Below are positions 23,930 to 31,266 of a stretch of 52,578 bases of DNA, in pieces. The position numbers were made by a program, and so were the translations under genes. The stretch is from Phycisphaerales bacterium (GTDB taxonomy: Bacteria; Planctomycetota; Phycisphaerae; WQYP01). The notes below the pieces were generated by a model. The model saw nothing but the letters and a program-made list of their open reading frames with translations, was not told where the DNA came from and did no database searches. The stretch's first letter is position 1. Each line of letters begins with the position of its first letter. Location: assembly GCA_009781185.1 (NCBI GenBank), contig WQYP01000009.1, positions 1 to 52,578 of the forward strand, written 5' to 3'.

Positions 23930-25320
23930 TCGGATTGTTCGAGCTTTACGATAAAGACATCTTGTCTGGGGCGTCCAGCACGGTCCTTGCCGAGGGAGTC
24001 TTCCCAGTTGCTGTTAAACATAAAGAATCGTCCATCCTGCGAGACGTTGCCACGCGGCGTGTCCCAGAAGTTATTAGGTTGCGCCGCGGCCATATTAGCA
24101 CGGTCAGCAGGCACGGCACGCTCGCCGGCGGCATCACGGGCAGGCAAGTGGACAAAAGTACGTGTATGGCAAAATCGCCATATCTTTCCAGATCTGTCTG
24201 TAGCCACAGCAAAAACCTCATCACCGTAAGCACATTTGGGATCGGCCAACTCCTGGGCATGCTCCGTGCTCGCGATCACAGGAAGCAATTTCCCCTCTCG
24301 TAAGTTATTCCATGAGGAGTGCGAATCGTAGCCAAAGTAGCCTTGCTCCGCCGGGTGGTCCATGAGCGGCTTGGGATTCTTGATCCCTTCCGGATCAAGC
24401 CCGCGAATGAAAAACCGATGATCGTCATTAACCATCACACCGTATCCCAGAACAGCGTGCCCACCGGCGACAGCCTCAATCGGCGTCACAGCAGCCTTTT
24501 CAGTATCCCAGACCCAGCGAACCCTGGACCCGCGCCCGGGCGTGACAACAACATATCGGCCAGTGAAATCGATCTCACATGCATGCATCGTCATTTGAAC
24601 AGCACCCTGGGCAGGTTTGCCATCGATTGTCATTTTGTCAGTATCCCAGAGGTGATAGGTCTTCTTATTAATATCGTAAGCAACGCAGTAGATATCGCGA
24701 TTTTGCCCGGCACCGCCGAAGCAGGTACAAAGAACGTCGTTACTGGAGACGGTGAGGGTGCCGAGGTGGTTATTTTGAACAGGCAGTCCGGTGAGTTGAG
24801 CGAGGTCGCAGACCTCGGCAGTTTTGCGCGTCGTGAAGTTGAACTTCACCAGTGTGCCATTGGCGGCATTTTTGCCGAAGCAAACATCTTTTTCCTGATG
24901 GCTGAAAGGGGTGTCGCCAGCGAGGTAGGGGAGTGTCTCAAGCCTTTCAATGCGGGACGCTTGGAGAGTTTTCGGATCGAAGCTGAAGGGGATAGCCCGT
25001 CCACCGCTGCTTTGGACGACAAAGAGCGTGGAGTCAGTATTAAAGGTATTCTGAACGGAGCCCGCAGGCGTGAGGATGGGATCGCCATTAAAAGTTTTCT
25101 CATCGGAGATGCGGATCATGGGACAGTGGAAGGTAGGGTCTTTGAAGAGGAACGGTGCCGGGCCGATCTTGGGAAGGTCGGGCTTGGGATAGTACTTGGC
25201 GTCAGAGATGGCGTTGTAAGTGAGCGGCGGTGTGGCAGGTGTGGGAGGGACATCCGCCGCGAAAATGGAAGAGGCCGCGGAAATCATGAGTAACGCAACA
25301 ACTGCGTAAGCAATTTTCAT
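23926..25320 (-). CDS. Secreted beta-propeller-like protein
   Basis: 464 residues from the ATG at 25320, which has GGAG upstream; a longer frame begins at 25350. Signal peptide: MKIAYAVVALLMISAASSIFA. The mature part has repeated blade-like strands and ends with PRGNVSQDGRFFMFNSNW followed by QDVFIVKL, a pattern seen in oligogalacturonate-lyase-like seven-bladed propellers. The metal-binding His set of true PL22 lyases is not clearly present (HACEIDFTGRYVVVTPG and HCPMIRIS carry candidate His), so enzyme function is open. Likely periplasmic and linked to the polytopic membrane protein by coupled translation. Confidence 0.65.
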   Translation of the reverse strand: MKIAYAVVALLMISAASSIFAADVPPTPATPPLTYNAISDAKYYPKPDLPKIGPAPFLFKDPTFHCPMIRISDEKTFNGDPILTPAGSVQNTFNTDSTLFVVQSSGGRAIPFSFDPKTLQASRIERLETLPYLAGDTPFSHQEKDVCFGKNAANGTLVKFNFTTRKTAEVCDLAQLTGLPVQNNHLGTLTVSSNDVLCTCFGGAGQNRDIYCVAYDINKKTYHLWDTDKMTIDGKPAQGAVQMTMHACEIDFTGRYVVVTPGRGSRVRWVWDTEKAAVTPIEAVAGGHAVLGYGVMVNDDHRFFIRGLDPEGIKNPKPLMDHPAEQGYFGYDSHSSWNNLREGKLLPVIASTEHAQELADPKCAYGDEVFAVATDRSGKIWRFCHTRTFVHLPARDAAGERAVPADRANMAAAQPNNFWDTPRGNVSQDGRFFMFNSNWEDSLGKDRAGRPRQDVFIVKLEQSE

Positions 25321-25405
25321 AGTGCGATTCCTCCGTGAGACTTGTTGCAAGATTCACGCGGCAAGTCTGCGGTAGTTGCAGAACACGCCCGTTTTTTGCA
25401 CCAAA

Positions 25406-25562
25406 GTAGCGACCCCGCTTTGCGGGTGCATCCAGAATGAGTGGCAATTCTGGATATGCCAAGCATTCTCCCTCACCTGCTACCCTGCAAAGCGGGGTCG
25501 CTACGGGCACCTTTTCAGAATTGCCACTAATTCTGGATGCACCCCCGCTTTGCGGGGCTTCG
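25406..25562. repeat. Composite inverted-repeat element upstream of uvrA
   Basis: Left arm 25406-25454 contains GACCCCGCTTTGCGGG, then GCATCCAGAATGAGTGGCAA. Right arm 25516-25562 contains CAGAATTGCCACTAATTCTG, then a second GC palindrome. The arms are near inverse complements over about 25 bp in the CCAGAAT part, and a third GC-palindrome copy (25491-25505) lies in the middle. No transposase. The frame of uvrA is open through it, but the gene start lies downstream. Confidence 0.75.
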
Positions 25563-25637
25563 GTGCCTGCTTTTGGTGATGGCGTCAACCGCCGTTACAA
25601 TACGGAATTCATTAGGGTGCGGGAAAATGAGGTTGAT

Positions 25638-28523
25638 ATGGTATTGAAGCACATTCGAATACAGGGGGCACGGGAACACAATTTGAAGAACGTCACGCTG
25701 GAGATTCCGCGCGATCAGCTGATCGTCTTCACGGGCTTGTCGGGCTCGGGCAAGTCATCGCTGGCGTTCGACACGATTTATGCCGAGGGCCAGCGGAAGT
25801 ACATGGAGTCGCTCTCCTCATACGCCCGGCAGTTCCTGGACCTGATCCAAAAACCCGACTGCGATGAAATCGAAGGCCTGCCCCCGACGATCGCCATCGA
25901 GCAGCGCCAAGGTTCGAGCAATCCACGTTCAACCGTAGCGACAACAACGGAAATCTACGATTACCTGCGCGTGCTTTTTGCAAGGGCGGGCACGCCGCAC
26001 TGCTGGGTTTGTGGCCAGGAGATCGCATCGCAGTCCGCCACACAAATCGTCGAGGCGGTAATGAAATTGGCAGAGGGCACGAAGGTAATGATTTTGTCGC
26101 CGCTGGTACGGGGGCAGAAAGGCACGCACAAGGAGGTGCTCGAAGCGATGACGCGGCAGGGATTCGTGCGATGCCGCGTTGATGGCGTGGTCTGCGAAAT
26201 CAAAGATGCACTGCTGGCGATCGGAAAGACTGGGAAAACGGGAATTGTTGGCAAGATCAATCTGGATAAAAATCTGAAGCACACCGTCGAGGCCGTCGTC
26301 GATCGCTTGATCATCAAGGAGGAGATTCGCACGCGGCTGGCGGATTCGGTGGAGTTGGCACTGAAGCTTGCAGATGGGCTTTTGGTAGCAATGGTAGAAG
26401 AACCCGCTGGATCTGGAAAATGGATAGATCGTGCCTATTCAAGCAAGTATGCATGTGCCGATCATCCGGAGGCCTCGCTCGAAGAGTTGTCGCCACGCTT
26501 ATTTTCGTTCAACAGTCCCTATGGCGCCTGCCCGAGTTGCCTGGGTCTCGGAACGATCCAGGAGTTTGACGAGGAGTTGATCGTGCCCGACCGATCGCTG
26601 CCGGTGTCGGAGGCGATCGAACCATTTCGGCGGAATGGCCGCCGGATGAACATCTGGTACAACCGCATGATGCGAATCTTCTGCTCAGACTTCGACGTTG
26701 ACGAAGGGACGCCCTTTTCTGAACTGCCGGAAAAAACACGGAAAATCCTGATGTACGGAACAACCTCAAAGGACGAAGCGTCATATCGCGCGGAGTTTGA
26801 AGGCGTCCTGCCGGTGTTGCAAAGGCGATGGGAGAACACCGACAGCGAGTTCGTCAAAGCACGACTGCATCAATACATGTCGGAGCAACCATGCGAGAAA
26901 TGCCAGGGAAAGCGTCTTCGGACCGAAGCCCTGGCTGTAAAGATCGGTGGCAAAAATATCCAGGAGACGACATCGTTGACGATTGAACGCGCACTGGAAT
27001 TCTTCAGCAGCCTGAAGCTGGAAACGGAGCAGGCACAAATCGCCGCACCGGTGCTGAAAGAAGTGCGCTCACGCCTGGGCTTCATGTCCGATGTCGGTCT
27101 TGGATATCTGTCGCTGGACCGCCAGACAGGAACACTCTCCGGCGGCGAATTCCAGCGAATTCGCCTGGCCACGCAGGTCGGCAGCGGACTGGTGGGAGTC
27201 GCCTACGTGCTCGATGAGCCAACCATCGGCCTGCATCAGCGCGACAACGATCGCTTAATCAAAACACTCCGTCACCTGACCGACATCGGCAATACCGTCA
27301 TCGTCGTCGAGCACGACGAAGATACGATCCGAGCCGCCGATTGGGTCATCGACGTTGGTCCGGGCGCAGGAAGCCACGGCGGAAAAATCATCGCGGAAGG
27401 CTCGGTCCAAAAAGTGCTCGCATCCACAGAATCCATCACCGCAAAGTATTTAACAGGCGAGTGCCAAATCGTATTGCCGAAGTATCGCCGAGCTATGAAG
27501 GCAGACGAATGCGTGGAAGTGATTGGTGCAAAGGAGAACAATCTCAAAAAGATCAACGTCAAAGTGCCGCTGGGTGGATTCGTCTGCGTCACGGGCGTAT
27601 CAGGCAGCGGCAAATCAACATTGGTCAACGAAATTATTTTAAAAGGCCTGCGCCGGAAGCTCTACGGCTCAAAAGAACGCCCCGGCGAGCACACAAAATT
27701 GCTCGGAACGCAATACGTCGATAAAGTAATCGAGATCGACCAGTCCCCGATCGGCCGAACGCCGCGGAGCAATCCCGCAACCTACACCGGCGTATTCGAC
27801 CTGATCCGAACCCTCTATTCCAAAACACGAGAAGCAAAGATCCGTGGCTACAAAAGCGGGCGATTCTCTTTCAATGTAAAAGGTGGCCGTTGCGAAAGTT
27901 GCCAAGGACAAGGAACAAAACGTATCGAAATGCACTTTTTGCCCGACGTCTTCGTCACCTGCGAAGCCTGCAAAGGCACGCGTTTCAACCGCGAAACACT
28001 GGAAATCAAGTATCGTGGCAAAAGCATCGCAGACGTCCTCTCCATGCGTGTGGAAGAAGCCCTGGCCTTTTTCGATTCCTTTAACAACATCAAACAAATC
28101 TTACAAGCAATGAACGACGTGGGCCTGAGTTACGTAGAACTCGGCCAAAGTTCCACAACGCTCTCCGGCGGCGAAGCGCAGCGGGTCAAACTGGCCAGCG
28201 AGCTCGGAAAACCCGCAACAGGCCATACGCTCTACGTTCTCGACGAGCCGACGACAGGCCTGCATTTCGCGGACATTCACAATTTACTCAACGTCTTAAA
28301 TCGTCTGGTGGACCAGGGCAACACCGTGCTGGTAATCGAGCACAACCTGGACGTGATCAAATGTGCCGATTGGATCATCGATCTCGGTCCCGAAGGCGGC
28401 GAGGGCGGCGGCACCATCGTGGACCAGGGTACACCAGAAAAAATCGTTGAAAATCCACAAAGCTTTACGGGCCAGTATTTGAAGCATAAATTGACGCCGC
28501 TGACAATCGTTGCCGCCGGCTGA
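25638..28523 (+). CDS. uvrA: Excinuclease ABC subunit A
   Basis: 961 residues from ATG 25638, with GAGG upstream; the open frame extends back to 25437 through a repeat element but the family start matches 25638. Two ABC ATPase halves: Walker A GLSGSGKSSLAFDTIYAEGQ (about 31-40) and GVSGSGKSTLVNE (about 653), signatures LSGGEFQRIRL and LSGGEAQRVKL, and Walker B DEPTIGLHQRD and DEPTTGLHFAD. Zinc modules: CWVCG, CEKCQGKRL and the C-terminal CESCQGQG with CEACKGTRF. It recognises DNA damage with UvrB in nucleotide-excision repair. Full length, nothing missing. No uvrB or uvrC nearby. nnrE follows 19 nt downstream. Confidence 0.96.
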   Translation: MVLKHIRIQGAREHNLKNVTLEIPRDQLIVFTGLSGSGKSSLAFDTIYAEGQRKYMESLSSYARQFLDLIQKPDCDEIEGLPPTIAIEQRQGSSNPRSTVATTTEIYDYLRVLFARAGTPHCWVCGQEIASQSATQIVEAVMKLAEGTKVMILSPLVRGQKGTHKEVLEAMTRQGFVRCRVDGVVCEIKDALLAIGKTGKTGIVGKINLDKNLKHTVEAVVDRLIIKEEIRTRLADSVELALKLADGLLVAMVEEPAGSGKWIDRAYSSKYACADHPEASLEELSPRLFSFNSPYGACPSCLGLGTIQEFDEELIVPDRSLPVSEAIEPFRRNGRRMNIWYNRMMRIFCSDFDVDEGTPFSELPEKTRKILMYGTTSKDEASYRAEFEGVLPVLQRRWENTDSEFVKARLHQYMSEQPCEKCQGKRLRTEALAVKIGGKNIQETTSLTIERALEFFSSLKLETEQAQIAAPVLKEVRSRLGFMSDVGLGYLSLDRQTGTLSGGEFQRIRLATQVGSGLVGVAYVLDEPTIGLHQRDNDRLIKTLRHLTDIGNTVIVVEHDEDTIRAADWVIDVGPGAGSHGGKIIAEGSVQKVLASTESITAKYLTGECQIVLPKYRRAMKADECVEVIGAKENNLKKINVKVPLGGFVCVTGVSGSGKSTLVNEIILKGLRRKLYGSKERPGEHTKLLGTQYVDKVIEIDQSPIGRTPRSNPATYTGVFDLIRTLYSKTREAKIRGYKSGRFSFNVKGGRCESCQGQGTKRIEMHFLPDVFVTCEACKGTRFNRETLEIKYRGKSIADVLSMRVEEALAFFDSFNNIKQILQAMNDVGLSYVELGQSSTTLSGGEAQRVKLASELGKPATGHTLYVLDEPTTGLHFADIHNLLNVLNRLVDQGNTVLVIEHNLDVIKCADWIIDLGPEGGEGGGTIVDQGTPEKIVENPQSFTGQYLKHKLTPLTIVAAG

Positions 28524-28542
28524 ACGTGAGAGGAGCTAATCG

Positions 28543-29286
28543 ATGAACAACGCTTCGATGGTTTATACACGTGCAGGGCTCAGGGAGTTGGATCGTCGAA
28601 CGGTGGAGGAGTTTGGAATACCGATCCTGGTATTGATGGAGAATGCGGGCCGAGCGGTGGCGGAGGCGGCGCGGAGAATGCTGCAATCGCAGGACCAAAG
28701 CCCAGGGATTGCAATCCCTGGGTTTCATGCGACGGGCAAGGTCCTGGTGCTGGCGGGGACAGGGAATAACGGCGGGGACGGATTGGTGGCAGCAAGGCAT
28801 CTGCATAATTGGGGTGTAAAGGTTTCGGTTCTGTTGCTTGCTGAACGAGAGAAATATAAAAATGCGGCAGGCATGCAATTGGCGATCGTAGAAAAGATGA
28901 AATTACCTGTCGATGTGATAATGGCAGGGCTTGCGGCGTTTCAAAGTTGGTTGACACATGAGAATGGGGAGGGGGATGTCATTGTGGATGCAATTTTTGG
29001 AACGGGACTCTCGCGGCCGGTCGAGGGACTGGCGGCAGAGGAGATTCGGGCAGCGAATCACGCAAACCGCCGCATTCTGGCGGTGGATATTCCCTCCGGA
29101 ATGGATGCGGACACGGGCAAGGAACTGGGAGTGGCGATTCGTGCGACCGAGACGGTTTCGTTTTGTGGAATGAAACGCGGGTTCTTGCAGACGGAAGCAA
29201 AGACGTTTACCGGACATGTGACGGTGGCCGAGATCGGAGCGCCGCGAGAATTGCTGGCGGAGTTAGCTGACCGATCCATTCATTGA
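28543..29286 (+). CDS. nnrE: NAD(P)H-hydrate epimerase (YjeF N-terminal type) with palindrome insertion
   Basis: 247 residues. The enzyme epimerises damaged NAD(P)H hydrates. Motifs: REL--RTVEEFGIPILVLMENAG (with the conserved MENAG), VLVLAGTGNNGGDGLVAARH for nucleotide binding, VDAIFGTGLSRPVEG and ILAVDIPSGMDADTG with the catalytic Asp. No ADP/ATP-dependent dehydratase domain (NnrD) is fused. Between MENAG and the nucleotide loop, residues about 50-63 (QDQSPGIAIPGFHA) come from a palindrome at 28697-28727 that also exists between genes at 49341. The insertion stays in frame and falls in a loop. AGGAG stands before the ATG. Follows uvrA closely. Confidence 0.88.
   Translation: MNNASMVYTRAGLRELDRRTVEEFGIPILVLMENAGRAVAEAARRMLQSQDQSPGIAIPGFHATGKVLVLAGTGNNGGDGLVAARHLHNWGVKVSVLLLAEREKYKNAAGMQLAIVEKMKLPVDVIMAGLAAFQSWLTHENGEGDVIVDAIFGTGLSRPVEGLAAEEIRAANHANRRILAVDIPSGMDADTGKELGVAIRATETVSFCGMKRGFLQTEAKTFTGHVTVAEIGAPRELLAELADRSIH
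28697..28727. repeat. Palindrome inserted in nnrE
   Basis: AAGCCCAGGGATTGCAATCC continues to CCTGGGTTT and is an almost perfect inverted repeat. The same sequence forms the terminator-like hairpin at 49341-49373. Here it lies inside a coding frame. Confidence 0.9.
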
Positions 29287-29317
29287 TTACGACATAAGCA
29301 ATATTCCCGCCAGATTA

Positions 29318-29347
29318 TTTAGCCGGCATGCTTGCATGCCGCTGTAG
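29318..29347. repeat. Palindromic repeat, AGCCGG...CCGCT family
   Basis: TTTAGCCGGCATGCTTGCAT followed by GCCGCTGTAG has a GGCATGC-TT-GCATGCC stem. It lies between the convergent nnrE and xylB genes and may serve as a bidirectional terminator. Related to the copy at 22195. Confidence 0.65.
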
Positions 29348-29349
29348 TT

Positions 29350-30867
29350 TCATACGTTGAACGTGGGTTTGAGAGTGGGATACAGAGCAGCGTATTTCTT
29401 ATAATAATCCGCATAGAAGGCCGCCAATTTCTTATTCGGAGTGGAACGCGTTTGTATTGCAATGAGTGCTTTAGCCGCTTCGGGCACAGAGTTAAAATGC
29501 CCAGCCCCGACGGCCGCAAGAATAGCGGCCCCCAGCGCAGCGCCTTCATGCACATTAATAGTAACCACCGGCGCATTGTACATATCCGCCTGAAGCTGAC
29601 GCCAGAATTCCGAGCGAGCCCCTCCTCCGCTGGCCCTGACCTGGCTGATGGGAATTTGTAGTTCACGGAATATCTGAATTTGTTCACGCATACCAAAGGT
29701 GATGCCCTCGAGACAGGCGCGAATGAGATGCCTACGGGCGTGTCGTGCAGTGAGTCCGACGAAGGCAGCGGTAGCGTGAGGGTCAGCGTGCGGACAGCGC
29801 TCGCCCGTAAGATAAGGAAGAAAAAGAAGGTTTTCACTGCCAGGCGAGGCGATTTGAGCTTCTTCAATCATTTGCGGATAAAGCGTGCCCGGATCCCACC
29901 CTCGTTTTGCCCGTGCCATTTCGCTGGCGAAGAGCGTATTACGGAGCCACTGAAGCGATCCGCCGGCGGAGAGCATGCAGCCGAAAACGCACCACGTATC
30001 AGGAATAGCGTGACACATCGTATGAACGCGACCAAATGGGTCCGTCTGAGGCTGGCCGCTCGTAGCGAAGATCACACCGGAGGTGCCCATGGACGCCGAG
30101 ACCAGCCCCGGCAGCACGACGCCGGTCCCAACAGCCCCCGCCGCCTGATCGCCCGCCCCGCCAACAACAGGAATACCTGCCTTCAGACCCAGCTCGCCAG
30201 CCGCTTCATCGCTGAGCTCCCCAGTAATATGCTGCGATTCCACCAGTGCTGGCAGCAGGTCCGGATCGAGCTGAAGCCTGGAGAGCAACTTCGCATGCCA
30301 CGTGCGATTCTTCACATCCAGCAGCAGCGTGCCGGAAGCATCGGAAACTTCGCTCACATAATCATGGGTCAGGCGGTAGCGAATATAGTCTTTGGGCAGC
30401 AGAACATGTTTGCAGCGTTCGAATTTTTTCGGTTCATACTCGCGCAGCCAGAGGATTTTCGGCGCAGTGAACCCAGTCAACGCGGGGTTGGAGACCATCG
30501 CAATGAGCTCTGATCGCCCCCCAGCGAGCCGTTCAATTTTGGCGCACTGTTCCGCGGTCCGCTGATCGTTCCAGAGAAGCGCGGGGCGAAGGACCTTGCC
30601 GTTCTTATCGAGGAAGACGGACCCATGCATTTGTCCGGAGAGCCCGATAGCGTGGACCTGATCCGCTCGCACACGCGCCTTTTTCAGAGCCGCCCGAGCC
30701 GCTTTCACGCTGGCCGCCCACCACTGCTCAGGCCGCTGCTCCGTCCACCCCGGCTTCGGCGTAAGCAAATCATGCGGCGACTCCGCGGTGCCCGCGATCG
30801 TGCCATTAGCGTTCAGAACAAGGACTTTGGTAGCGGATGTGCCGACATCAATGCCGAGGAAGCTCAT
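29350..30867 (-). CDS. xylB: Xylulokinase (FGGY family)
   Basis: 505 residues from ATG at 30867 (GGGAGA upstream); the open frame runs on to 31176 through repeat DNA. It phosphorylates D-xylulose for entry to the pentose phosphate route. Motifs: MSFLGIDVGTSATKVLVL at the N-terminus, WTEQRPEQWW, IGLSGQMHGSVFLD (typical of xylulokinases), LLWNDQRTAEQC with the catalytic Asp, VGGAGDQAAGAVGTG, and the C-terminal VRASGGGARSEFWRQLQADM. Length as expected. No xylose isomerase is adjacent. Confidence 0.92.
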   Translation of the reverse strand: MSFLGIDVGTSATKVLVLNANGTIAGTAESPHDLLTPKPGWTEQRPEQWWAASVKAARAALKKARVRADQVHAIGLSGQMHGSVFLDKNGKVLRPALLWNDQRTAEQCAKIERLAGGRSELIAMVSNPALTGFTAPKILWLREYEPKKFERCKHVLLPKDYIRYRLTHDYVSEVSDASGTLLLDVKNRTWHAKLLSRLQLDPDLLPALVESQHITGELSDEAAGELGLKAGIPVVGGAGDQAAGAVGTGVVLPGLVSASMGTSGVIFATSGQPQTDPFGRVHTMCHAIPDTWCVFGCMLSAGGSLQWLRNTLFASEMARAKRGWDPGTLYPQMIEEAQIASPGSENLLFLPYLTGERCPHADPHATAAFVGLTARHARRHLIRACLEGITFGMREQIQIFRELQIPISQVRASGGGARSEFWRQLQADMYNAPVVTINVHEGAALGAAILAAVGAGHFNSVPEAAKALIAIQTRSTPNKKLAAFYADYYKKYAALYPTLKPTFNV

Positions 30868-30967
30868 AGGTATCTCCCGGAAATTCAGAATCCAGAGCGT
30901 CTGCCCCCGGAATTCTGCGGCGAAAGCATGGTCGCCGTCAAGAGCCTTCCCGTGCATAATCCTCCTT

Positions 30968-31161
30968 GGGTGTGCCCGTTTTTCCGGGCAATGCCTTTCC
31001 ACTCGTACCATTCGTAAAGTTCGTAAAATTCGTAAAATTCGTGGAGGGGCCTTTCCATGCGATAACGAGAACCGCGGGCCTCGTTCCACGAATTTTACGA
31101 ACTTTACGAATGATACGAATTTTACGAGGAAGAGAGCTTGCCCGGAAAAACGGGCACACCC
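30968..31161. repeat. 194-bp inverted-repeat element with perfect 24-bp ends
   Basis: The ends 30968-30991 (beginning GGGTGTGCCCG) and 31138-31161 (ending CGGGCACACCC) are perfect inverse complements over 24 bp. Inside them, 31003-31044 and 31086-31127 are 9-bp tandem arrays (units such as TTCGTAAAA) that are also inverse complements of each other with one unit of offset. There is no ORF of its own. It fills most of the 399-bp gap between xylB and carB; the rest holds the carB promoter candidate. The form is that of a MITE or large REP element. Confidence 0.85.
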
Positions 31162-31185
31162 ATTCTCCTCTGTCATCCTGCCCCT

Positions 31186-31213
31186 TTGCGTTTCCCCGCC
31201 AAATCGCTATAAT
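31186..31213 (+). promoter_or_regulatory. Promoter candidate for carB
   Basis: TTGCGT (31186-31191) and TATAAT (31208-31213) with a 16-nt spacer, leaving about 45 nt of leader before the ATG at 31267. It starts right after the inverted-repeat element ends. Good consensus match, inference only. Confidence 0.6.
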
Positions 31214-31266
31214 TTCGCCCGTTTTGAACCAAACCATCCTCCGACAACCTCTTATTCGAGCGAAAA

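Noticed and set aside
30968..31161. Insertion sequence
   Set aside because: The inverted ends are IS-like, but there is no transposase frame inside; kept as a non-autonomous repeat element.
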